A DNA stretch of 64,000 bases, from NCBI RefSeq assembly GCF_038632915.1, contig NZ_CP152050.1, positions 602,501-666,500 on the forward strand, written 5' to 3'. Shown here one piece after another: positions 50,935 through 58,516 of this stretch. Each line of letters opens with the position of its first letter. The stretch's first letter is position 1. The position numbers and the translations under genes are program-made. The DNA comes from Paenisporosarcina sp. FSL H8-0542. GTDB taxonomy: Bacteria > Bacillota > Bacilli > Bacillales_A > Planococcaceae. The notes under the pieces are model-generated. The model saw nothing but the letters and a program-made list of their open reading frames with translations. It was not told the DNA's origin and ran no database searches.

Positions 50935-51223
50935 TATATATTTAGCATATGTTTCTACTTGTTGTAGAGGGACCAAAGATGGTAGTGGTGAAGTTGGTGC
51001 TCCTGCATCTAGTCATTTACCTATCAACTTGTACTCACATACATGTGTATTTTAGCTATAAAATATTTACTTACCCTTATGGTGTCATATAAGTATTGAT
51101 TTGCATATGGTACACCAAGTTGATTATAGAGGCGAAGTCCTTTCTTCTAATGGATGAAATCGAATTGTAACGAATCAAAAAGATATGAGTTATGGAACCG
51201 TAGCATACATTTATGGAGCCTAA
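50934..51223 (+). pseudogene. decayed coding remnants
   Basis: Two stretches have protein-like composition but are broken: one ends ...GTKDGSGEVGAPASSHLPI..YSHTCVF and stops at 51053; another runs ...VHQVDYRGEVLSSNG, stop, then NRIVTNQKDMSYGTVAYIYGA, stop at 51221. No start codon with ribosome site fits either. They look like pieces of one or two former genes, perhaps of an exported protein. The remaining bases up to 51462 show nothing recognisable. Confidence 0.3.
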
Positions 51224-51462
51224 CTTTTTTTTCAACACATAACAATAATTTTATAGGGAGTGGTTTGGGCTGGTATGCTCATTGTGGTAGGGCCATATAC
51301 AAAAGTAAATTTCGGTTTGGAGGATTTAAGGTGAAGGTTTGATTGTTCGATAATAATATCGGGGCATAAGATGTTACTTAATAAATACTAATAAACAGTA
51401 GCTAGAATTCTTTTAGAACGTAGGAAAATGATGATTATAGGTATTATGTAAAGGAGCATGTT

Positions 51463-52182
51463 ATGAATAATTATTACGATTGGACGAATATGAATCCTCC
51501 GAATGTAGTTTCGTTTGCTCGTGGAGATGTAACTGGGGATAGAGTACCTGATAATGTCTATTTAACCGGCATAATGACTCCAGATAGTCCATTTATTCAA
51601 AATATCACCCTGCTCGTTCAAGATGGAAGATCTGGCGAGTTAACAAGTGTCCCACTTCGTGAAAATGCAGGCTACAATCCTACTGTATTCTTGGGGGATT
51701 TTACTGGGAATGGAGTAGATGATATTTTCATAAGTATTGCTACAGGTGGTAGTGGTGGAATTATGTACCATTATATTTATTCCTTTGTGGATAATACAGC
51801 ACAATTATTATTTGATTTTAATGTATATAATGAGCAGTACCAATATGAGGTTACTTATCAAGATTATTACAAAGTGGAAGTTGTTAGCATAATAAATAAT
51901 AAAAAGTACATTATTGACATATCCACAAAAGGCAGCGAGTATTTAAATGAAATATATGATGAAAATGGCAAACTGAAGAGTCCTATTACTGGATTTGTAA
52001 ATCCTCTTAGTGGTTTATATCCTGTAGATTTTGATTTAAATAAACGGTATGAGCTATTGGCCTATCAGAAAATTGCTGGGAGATATAATGCTGATTCTTT
52101 AGGGTTTGTTTTGAATACTTTAGCATGGTTGGATAATAGGTTTGTTTTGCAAGATCAGTATGTTGCTATTTTGGGATATTAG
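51463..52182 (+). CDS. FG-GAP/VCBS-repeat protein
   Basis: A 239-residue protein whose N-terminal part has FG-GAP-like calcium-loop motifs: ARGDVTGDRVPDNVYLTG (residue ~20) and LGDFTGNGVDDIFISIATGGSGG (residue ~78), each with the Asp-rich DxxGDxxxD pattern of beta-propeller repeats. It lacks a signal peptide. The C-terminal part (residues 130-239) is unassigned. AAAGGAG precedes the start. Similar proteins in Bacillus are annotated only as VCBS-repeat or hypothetical. It is a single gene in an AT-rich region. Confidence 0.75.
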   Translation: MNNYYDWTNMNPPNVVSFARGDVTGDRVPDNVYLTGIMTPDSPFIQNITLLVQDGRSGELTSVPLRENAGYNPTVFLGDFTGNGVDDIFISIATGGSGGIMYHYIYSFVDNTAQLLFDFNVYNEQYQYEVTYQDYYKVEVVSIINNKKYIIDISTKGSEYLNEIYDENGKLKSPITGFVNPLSGLYPVDFDLNKRYELLAYQKIAGRYNADSLGFVLNTLAWLDNRFVLQDQYVAILGY

Positions 52183-52273
52183 GATATCAAATTTATAAAA
52201 ACCTCATTTAGATACACCACGGGGAACCTTACCACAAATAAATGCGGTTTTAAATTAAATTAAATAAAAAACT

Positions 52274-52312
52274 AAGGCTGATTTTCTTTACTAAAAGAAA
52301 ATCGGCCTTTAT
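52274..52312 (+). terminator. terminator after the FG-GAP gene
   Basis: AAGGCTGATTTTCTTT pairs with AAAGAAAATCGGCCTT around ACTA, then TATAAAT. Confidence 0.8.
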
Positions 52313-52382
52313 AAATCATATACAGATTTTTTCATGTACTTTTATTACTGTGTAGTTAATCCACCATTTTATTTAACAATCT

Positions 52383-52419
52383 AGGCGCATTGATCTAATA
52401 GATCAAGCGTCTTTTTTTT
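52383..52419 (+). terminator. second hairpin with T run
   Basis: GGCGCATTGATCTA pairs with TAGATCAAGCGTC, followed by eight T; with the previous hairpin it isolates the next operon. Confidence 0.75.
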
Positions 52420-52482
52420 GTGTCAGATTGTATTATTCTACGGACTGTTCTTGCGAGAATATATGATAACGTTAATCAAATG

Positions 52483-52502
52483 AATTTCATATTTATGAAA
52501 TT
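52483..52502. promoter_or_regulatory. 20-bp perfect palindrome, likely operator of the XRE regulator
   Basis: AATTTCATATTTATGAAATT is a perfect palindrome 13 bases upstream of the -35 element; a further half-site ATTTCATAA follows at 52503-52511, and ATATGAAAT recurs at 52554-52562, just before the gene. This arrangement fits autoregulation by the adjacent regulator (inference). Confidence 0.55.
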
Positions 52503-52515
52503 ATTTCATAATAGA

Positions 52516-52544
52516 TTGAATTATACTCTGATATATATTATATT
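52516..52544 (+). promoter_or_regulatory. sigma-A promoter of the XRE-eutH-pepP operon
   Basis: TTGAAT, 17-base spacer, TATATT, about 30 bases upstream of the regulator start codon. Confidence 0.65.
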
Positions 52545-52574
52545 ATTCACGAATATGAAATTCGGGGTGAAGTG

Positions 52575-53156
52575 ATGAATATAGGAATGGAAATAAAGAA
52601 ATTGAGGACTGAAAAAGGAATTACTTTGAAAGAGTTAAGTGAAAAAAGCGAACTATCTGTTGGATTTCTGTCTCAATTAGAAAGAGGGCTTACTACCATA
52701 GCAGTGGATTCACTTGAAAAACTAGCTGATATTTTGGAAGTACATTTAACACATTTTTTTGATTATCCACTTAAAAGGAAAGATATGGTTTTAAGAAGTT
52801 ATGAACAAAAAATAATGGATTCAGTAGAAGGTGGTTTTATTAAGTATAGTTTAAGTACAAATTTGGAAAATAAACAACTTGTTCCAAGGCTTATAGAAAT
52901 TCTTCCTCAAAAGAAAGATGAAGAAATATTATCCTATAAGCATGAGGGAGAAGAGTTCATTTATGTTTTAGAGGGTATATTAACAGTTTACATAAATGGT
53001 GAGAGGCATGAAGTATATCCTGGTGACAGTGTTCATATGGACTCAAATATTGCCCACAATTGGGCTAATTATACTAATAAAATGGTCAAGCTTATAGCTG
53101 TTAATACGCCTAATTATATCTACAATAGAGGATTTGATAATACAGATGCTGACTAG
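52575..53156 (+). CDS. XRE-family regulator with C-terminal cupin domain
   Basis: A 193-residue regulator: helix-turn-helix at residues 4-58 (IKKLRTEKGITLKELSEKS, then GFLSQLERG), linker, and a cupin sensor domain at about residues 115-185 (YKHEGEEFIYVLEGILTVYINGE, PGDSVHMDSNIAHNW) that may bind a small ligand or metal. MerR-like PuuR/YdhC-type regulators of this shape often control amine or amino acid use. ATG was chosen over the GTG before it because GGGGTGA is correctly spaced. The gene is AT-rich, like the two following genes, with which it likely forms one operon. Confidence 0.87.
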   Translation: MNIGMEIKKLRTEKGITLKELSEKSELSVGFLSQLERGLTTIAVDSLEKLADILEVHLTHFFDYPLKRKDMVLRSYEQKIMDSVEGGFIKYSLSTNLENKQLVPRLIEILPQKKDEEILSYKHEGEEFIYVLEGILTVYINGERHEVYPGDSVHMDSNIAHNWANYTNKMVKLIAVNTPNYIYNRGFDNTDAD

Positions 53157-53196
53157 TAAAGACATTATATAAAGTTAATAGAAAGTGGTAATTACA

Positions 53197-54318
53197 ATGG
53201 ATAAATTAATATTATATCTAATTGGTTCTTTTTTTGTAATCGGAGCTATTGATTATATTACCGGAAATCATTTGAAACTGGGTGGGAAATTTGAGGAAGG
53301 CATAAAGACCATGGGGGCTTTAGGGCTTGGCATGATAGGAATAATTTCATTAGTCCCTATATTTACAAATTTTTTATCTGTTGTGATTATTCCAATCTGT
53401 AGATTTTTTCATCTAGATCCCTCTATAGTTCCAGCAGCATTTTTAGCTGTAGATATGGGGGGCTATCAAATGGCTAATAAGCTAGCATTGACAGAGGAAA
53501 TGGGGGCATTCTCAGGAATTATCATTGCATCTACTTTAGGAGCCACAATTAGTTTTACAATACCTGTCGCGTTAGGGATGCTTTCTAAAGAGGATGAAAA
53601 ATACTTTTCTAAGGGTGTGTTGGTTGGAATTATTACTATACCAATAGGATGTCTTGCAGCAGGCTTATGGCAAAAAATAAATATCAATATATTAGTGTTG
53701 AATCTGGTCCCTATATTTGTTTTTGCCATTATTTTAGGGGCAGGATTATTAAAAGTTCCTCATGTTTTTATAAAAGTTTTTAATGTATTTGGAAAGCTTA
53801 TAGTGAGTTTGAGTACTGTTGGGTTACTTTTACAAGGTATAGAAGTGATATTTGATGTAAGGCTTGTATCAGGATTAGCACCACTATCTGAATCTACTGT
53901 TATAGTAGCCAAGATCGCATTTGTTTTAGGTGGAGCATATCCTATGCTAGCGCTTATTAATCGAATTTTTAAAAATAGTTTTGAAAAAATAGGGGAGAAA
54001 TTTGGAATTAATTCAGTGTCAGTAGCAGGCATTCTAGGAAGTTTAGCTAGTAATCTGCTGATATTTGGAACATATAAGGAAATGAATCCTAAAGGAAAAG
54101 TGGTATGTACTGCCTTTGGAGTAAGTGGAGCATTTGTATTTGGTGGTCAACTTGGATTTGTGTCAGGAGTAGCACCAGATATGATAGGAGCATTTATAAT
54201 ATCAAAGCTTACAGCCGGAATAATTAGTATAGTACTAGCCGCATGGCTGTATGACCGTGAAAGTAAAGAATTTAGTCTTAAGGAAAATGGAGGTATTAGT
54301 AATGAATATCAGAGATAG
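53197..54318 (+). CDS. eutH: EutH-family ethanolamine transporter-like protein
   Basis: A 373-residue integral membrane protein with about ten to eleven helices, matching EutH, the proposed ethanolamine permease: GAIDYITGNHLKLGGKFEEG near residue 15, AVDMGGYQMANKLA near residue 83, then ASNLLIFGTYKEMNPKGK near residue 282. No other ethanolamine-use gene (eutBC, cobalamin or microcompartment genes) is in the window. The pairing with a peptidase and a cupin regulator suggests a different or broader substrate. The ATG after AAAGTGG was chosen; a GTG 12 bases earlier is possible. The 3' end overlaps the peptidase start by 17 bases. Confidence 0.87.
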   Translation: MDKLILYLIGSFFVIGAIDYITGNHLKLGGKFEEGIKTMGALGLGMIGIISLVPIFTNFLSVVIIPICRFFHLDPSIVPAAFLAVDMGGYQMANKLALTEEMGAFSGIIIASTLGATISFTIPVALGMLSKEDEKYFSKGVLVGIITIPIGCLAAGLWQKININILVLNLVPIFVFAIILGAGLLKVPHVFIKVFNVFGKLIVSLSTVGLLLQGIEVIFDVRLVSGLAPLSESTVIVAKIAFVLGGAYPMLALINRIFKNSFEKIGEKFGINSVSVAGILGSLASNLLIFGTYKEMNPKGKVVCTAFGVSGAFVFGGQLGFVSGVAPDMIGAFIISKLTAGIISIVLAAWLYDRESKEFSLKENGGISNEYQR

Positions 54319-56080
54319 GGTCGAAAAGTTAAGGCAGCTAATGAAAGAAAATCAAATGGATGCTTATATAATTCCCAGTTTTGATGCACATCAGAGTGAA
54401 TATGTAGCAGAACATTGGAAATGTAGACAATGGATATCGGGATTTACAGGGTCAGCAGGTACTGTAGTTATTACATTAGAGGATGCTGGGTTATGGACAG
54501 ATGGTAGATACTATATTCAAGCTGAAGAGCAGCTTGAGGGCTCAGGAATCAGATTATTTAGAATGATGGATCCAGGGGTACCATTTTATTCAGAATGGCT
54601 AACAGATGTTCTTAATGAAGGAGGCATTGTGGGCTTTGATGGAAATGTTTTTTCAATTAATATGGTTAAAAAGATGGAAAAAGATCTAAAAGCAAAGAGA
54701 ATCGCATTAAAAATGAATCAAGATTTAATTGGTGATCTGTGGGAAGATAGACCGGAGATTCCTAAAGGACCAATGTTTACTCATGACGTAAAATATGCAG
54801 GCAAATCACGAGTAGAAAAATTAAGTGAAGTAAGAGAAGAAATGAAAAATAATGGAGCAAATTATTATATTTTAACTTCCCTTGATGACATTGCATGGCT
54901 TTTAAATATAAGAGGAGCCGATGTGCCTAACAATCCAATTGTAATAGCTAATGTAATCGTAGCAGAACATAAATGTTATTTATTTATTGATTCTTGCAAG
55001 GTTCCAGCTTTGGTTAAATTAGAACTGGAGGCTGAAGGAATCGAGTTAAAAGCGAATCATGAAATACAAACATTCTTGAGAAATCTTTCAGACGGAGATG
55101 CCGTTATTTTAGATACGAATAAAACAAATATCAGTTTATATAATGCCATTAACAGTAATACAAAGAAAATTGAAATTCCTAACATCACGACTAATTTAAA
55201 AGCTATTAAAAATGAAGTTGAGATAAAAAATTTAAAATGGTGTGAAATAAAAGATGGTTTAGCCATGGTGAAATTTATAAAATGGCTAAAAAACTCTGTA
55301 GATAAAGAAGAAATTACAGAGATTACTGCAGAAGAAAGATTAGAAGATTTCAGAAGGGGGCAGGAAGGATTTGTTGGACCTAGCTTTGATACGATAGCGG
55401 GTTATAAAGAACATGCTGCGATGATGCATTATAAAGCCAATAAAGAAACCCAATATACTCTTAAGAATGAAGGTCTTTTTTTAATTGATTCAGGCGGACA
55501 GTATTATGATGGAACAACAGATATTACAAGAACGATTGTTTTAGGAAAACTTACCGATGAACAAAAAAGAGATTTTACTTTGGTGTTAAAAGGATTTATT
55601 GCATTAAGCTCAGTAAAATATTTATACGGAGCAACAGGCTCTAACTTAGATGTTTTAGCAAGACAACCAATTTGGCAGTATGGTTTGGACTATAAATGCG
55701 GGACTGGACATGGGGTAGGTTTTTTCTTGAATGTTCATGAAGGACCACAAAGCATAAGGAATGATAATAATAATGTTATATTAGAAAAAGGCATGATTAT
55801 TACGAATGAACCCGGAATTTACCTCGAAGGTAAATATGGAATTAGAATTGAAAATATGATGTTAGTAGTTGAAGACGAGAAAACAGAGTTTGGTCAATTT
55901 ATGAAGTTTGAAACAATCACGTATTGCCCAATTGATTTAGCCGGTATCAATAAAGATATGTTAACAGAGAGTGAAAAGCAATGGTTAAATAATTATCATC
56001 AAGAGGTATACACAAAGCTAGCTCCTTATTTAAATGAAGAAGAGAGAGTATGGCTAAGGGAAGAAACTAGGGAAATATAA
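54302..56080 (+). CDS. M24 aminopeptidase P (Xaa-Pro aminopeptidase), long form
   Basis: A 592-residue cytosolic metallopeptidase that removes an N-terminal residue before proline. It has two creatinase-like N domains (residues 1-300; note the GFTGSAGT.VI and WTDGRYY motifs of long aminopeptidase P) and the pita-bread catalytic domain. The five metal ligands are visible: Asp in LIDSGGQYYDGTTDITRT (two Asp), His in GTGHGVGFFLNVHEGP, Glu in ITNEPGIY, and Glu in GIRIENM. The ATG inside the eutH end follows GGAGG. The length and C-terminal NWLxNYH-like tail match eukaryote-type and clostridial long forms. Confidence 0.92.
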   Translation: MNIRDRVEKLRQLMKENQMDAYIIPSFDAHQSEYVAEHWKCRQWISGFTGSAGTVVITLEDAGLWTDGRYYIQAEEQLEGSGIRLFRMMDPGVPFYSEWLTDVLNEGGIVGFDGNVFSINMVKKMEKDLKAKRIALKMNQDLIGDLWEDRPEIPKGPMFTHDVKYAGKSRVEKLSEVREEMKNNGANYYILTSLDDIAWLLNIRGADVPNNPIVIANVIVAEHKCYLFIDSCKVPALVKLELEAEGIELKANHEIQTFLRNLSDGDAVILDTNKTNISLYNAINSNTKKIEIPNITTNLKAIKNEVEIKNLKWCEIKDGLAMVKFIKWLKNSVDKEEITEITAEERLEDFRRGQEGFVGPSFDTIAGYKEHAAMMHYKANKETQYTLKNEGLFLIDSGGQYYDGTTDITRTIVLGKLTDEQKRDFTLVLKGFIALSSVKYLYGATGSNLDVLARQPIWQYGLDYKCGTGHGVGFFLNVHEGPQSIRNDNNNVILEKGMIITNEPGIYLEGKYGIRIENMMLVVEDEKTEFGQFMKFETITYCPIDLAGINKDMLTESEKQWLNNYHQEVYTKLAPYLNEEERVWLREETREI

Positions 56081-56137
56081 ATAGGTATTACCGAATACAA
56101 GTAATATTTATCGCCTTAAAGTATAAAATCAATGTAA

Positions 56138-56281
56138 TTCACTAACCTTGCAGATTCATTTAAAGTACAAGTAGAAATTACAAAAGCGACATATGGCTTA
56201 AATGGAATTCTAGGTGTTTACTTTATGATTAAGTTGGATCTAATCATTGATTTTAGAGAAAAAGCAGCGATTCGAAAATAG
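56138..56281 (+). pseudogene. short HPr-like remnant
   Basis: An open stretch of 47 codons without a start reads LADSFKVQVEITKATYGLN and ILGVYFMIKLDLIIDF, ending at a stop. The pattern resembles the C-terminal half of HPr-type phosphocarriers (A..F...V.I......N..SI.GV), but the serine loop is missing. It may be a fragment of a lost gene. The rest of the ~540-base gap holds only the terminator and AT-rich DNA. Confidence 0.25.
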
Positions 56282-56362
56282 AAAAAATTCATATAGATGT
56301 GCCACGAAGAAGCGTATCATAATGTTATTCAATAATATGGCACTGTAATGGAGCAATGAAAA

Positions 56363-56409
56363 ATAAGCCTAATTTCTCAGCGTTAAATTGAGAAATTAGG
56401 CTTTTTAAT
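56363..56409 (+). terminator. hairpin terminator
   Basis: AAGCCTAATTTCTCA pairs with TGAGAAATTAGGCTT around GCGTTAAAT, then TTTAAT. No gene ends right before it, consistent with a lost gene upstream. Confidence 0.82.
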
Positions 56410-56622
56410 ATTGAATTATCCTTAACCATAGTAGGCTTCCGATAAAAAGGGGAAAAGTTCCATTCTCTCAAATAAAGCAAGAGGAAATTATTTAATGAAA
56501 AGGGCGGCACCAAGACCATTTACTTATTTATATTTACTTTCTCTTATTATCATATTAATCAAGGATTTACATCAATCATCTAAACTTATAAGAGTAATAG
56601 ATTTTATAAGGAGATGAGCAAT

Positions 56623-57723
56623 ATGAAGAGGAAAAATTTTATATTAGCAACAATGGCTACCCTTATGGTGTGTTCAGCGGCAAGCCAAGTGTCAGTACAA
56701 CCAGCCTCAGCCGCTATAAACCCGTCTTGGTCACACAACTCGAAGAGCTTTGGTCCCAAAGAGTTTGATCTTCAGGCGCACCGCGGCGGACTTGGGCTCA
56801 CCGTTGAGTCCACAATTGCATCGTTTTCCAAGGCCCTCGAGCTCGGGGTGAGTACACTCGAACTTGACGTGCAGATTACTGAAGACCATCAAGCAGTTAT
56901 TACTCACGACCGTAAGATATCGGGTGCCAAGTGTAAAGACAAAGGCCCGGCATTTACTGGAGACCCTGAGTATCCTTACGTTGGCAAGTATATAAAGGAT
57001 CTAACTCTTGCTCAGGTACGTACGCTGGACTGCGGTTCACAAATGTTGCCGCAATACCCAGGTCAGGCCCTGAGCACTGGTGCACAGATGCCACTTCTAT
57101 CCGAGGTTTTCGATCTTGTCAAGCTCTACAACGCTAATAATGTCTGGATGAATATCGAGATGAAGGTGGAAGCCGGGGCACCGGAGCAAACAGCTCCACG
57201 TGAAGAATTCGTGCAGATTGTTGCCCAAGAGGTTCGCGAAGCCGGAATGCTTAACCGAGTTTCAATCCAAAGCTTCGATTGGGGTGCGCTCATGCGAATG
57301 AAAGAGGTTGAACCTCGCTTGCCCCTAATCGCACTGACTAACGGTCCTCAATTCCTGCAACCAGGTCAACCGGGTGCATCTCCTTGGTTGGGTGGTATTG
57401 ACATAGACGACTTTGGGGGAGACCTCGTTGCGGCGGCCCACTCGTTCGGCGTTGACGCCATTTCACCAGTTCATGGTTTCCCGCAGAATGGAAAAGTCAC
57501 TGATGAGAGCTATGTGCCGTATGTGACAAAGAGTATGGTTCAGGATGCGCATAAGTACGGCATGAAGGTCATTCCGTGGACAGTCGACGACGAGCCTACT
57601 ATGGACAAGCTTATCGATGATGGCGTAGATGGAATCATCACTGACTACCCAGACCGCCTACGTGTGGTCATGGAGCAGCATAATCTTGAACTACCTAAGA
57701 GTTATTCTGCTCGCAAAAAGTAA
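56623..57723 (+). CDS. secreted glycerophosphodiester phosphodiesterase
   Basis: A 366-residue exported GDPD that splits glycerophosphodiesters into glycerol-3-phosphate and an alcohol. Signal peptide: KRKNF, hydrophobic core, and cleavage near ASA at about residue 31. The catalytic part has QAHRGG near residue 51 (first His), LELDVQITEDHQAVITHDRK near residue 83 (metal-binding Glu/Asp and second His), WMNIEMKVEAG near residue 183, and PWTVDDE near residue 322. The second ATG was used because AAGGAG is ten bases before it. The mature part uses GC-rich codons and looks actinobacterial, unlike the AT-rich surroundings: a sign of transfer. Confidence 0.9.
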   Translation: MKRKNFILATMATLMVCSAASQVSVQPASAAINPSWSHNSKSFGPKEFDLQAHRGGLGLTVESTIASFSKALELGVSTLELDVQITEDHQAVITHDRKISGAKCKDKGPAFTGDPEYPYVGKYIKDLTLAQVRTLDCGSQMLPQYPGQALSTGAQMPLLSEVFDLVKLYNANNVWMNIEMKVEAGAPEQTAPREEFVQIVAQEVREAGMLNRVSIQSFDWGALMRMKEVEPRLPLIALTNGPQFLQPGQPGASPWLGGIDIDDFGGDLVAAAHSFGVDAISPVHGFPQNGKVTDESYVPYVTKSMVQDAHKYGMKVIPWTVDDEPTMDKLIDDGVDGIITDYPDRLRVVMEQHNLELPKSYSARKK

Positions 57724-57874
57724 TGGAAATGAAAAATTTTTTATAGTTGAAAAAGGAACCTGGACTATAGACAGAGAATACTTACATTATAGAAACCCCT
57801 TTTATCAAGGTGGAAGAATGTCCATTTGCCTTTGGTGAAAGACAATGTATGTAATCAATTAATAGGAGGTAATT

Positions 57875-58270
57875 ATGGGGAGATTAGTTCATTTCGAAAT
57901 TCATGTGAATGACATGGAACAGGCAAAGAAATTTTATGGAGAGGTATTTGGATGGTCATTTCAAGATTATAGTGAATATGCAGGAATGCCTTACTTTGGA
58001 GCAGTGACTGGTGATGAAAAGGAACCTGGAATCAATGGTGCTTTAATGCAACGTCAAAGTGCTCCGCCGGAAACGAACCAAGCTTTAAATGGATTTGCTT
58101 GTACAATGGGAGTGGAAAATTACGATTTAACGGAAGCAAAAATTATTGAGAATGGCGGCAAGGTCGCAATGCCCAAATATGCCCTGCCTGGAATGGCATG
58201 GCAAGGATACTATATCGATACCGAAGGCAATATATTCGGAATTCATCAGCCCGATGTGAATGCAAAATAA
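57875..58270 (+). CDS. VOC-family (glyoxalase fold) protein
   Basis: A 131-residue single-domain VOC protein. It starts GRLVHFEIHVNDMEQAKKFYGEVFGW, the classic first module with metal-ligand His, and ends YYIDTEGNIFGIHQPD, with the second module's Glu. The family includes lyases, dioxygenases and resistance proteins; no specific activity can be given. TAGGAGG precedes the start and a terminator follows. Confidence 0.88.
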   Translation: MGRLVHFEIHVNDMEQAKKFYGEVFGWSFQDYSEYAGMPYFGAVTGDEKEPGINGALMQRQSAPPETNQALNGFACTMGVENYDLTEAKIIENGGKVAMPKYALPGMAWQGYYIDTEGNIFGIHQPDVNAK

Positions 58271-58296
58271 AATCTTTAACCCTTATGATTTACATG

Positions 58297-58339
58297 AAAA
58301 GACAGCTTCTCCGGATTAAAGGAGAAGCTGTCTTTTTTG
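58297..58339. terminator. bidirectional terminator
   Basis: AAAAGACAGCTTCTCC pairs with GGAGAAGCTGTCTTTT around GGATTAAA. The ~180 bases from here to the bceB stop contain nothing recognisable. Confidence 0.88.
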
Positions 58340-58516
58340 TACTAATGATAGGGATGATGATGATCGTATTCTAATACAGAAGAGATGCCGCAGAATGTGA
58401 TAACTTCTTGTTCCACTTCACACTTCGAAAACTAGGATCGTCACGAAACCTTTAAATATTAGAATGAATACTAGAAGATAAACTCGACTCTAGCAGTTCG
58501 TTCTAATCCGATGCTA

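Noticed and set aside
51154-51342. 62-codon frame in the AT-rich region
   Set aside because: No ribosome site, composition not protein-like; a neighbouring frame has better coding traces but is broken.
52500-56100. Prophage or integrated plasmid suggested by an XRE regulator in AT-rich DNA
   Set aside because: No integrase, phage structural, replication or partition genes and no flanking att-like repeats were seen; the regulator belongs to the cupin type tied to metabolism.
57724-57838. Coding tail after the GDPD (FFIVEKGTWTIDREYLHY...)
   Set aside because: Open but without its own start or ribosome site, and out of frame with GDPD; may be a gene scrap but support is too thin.
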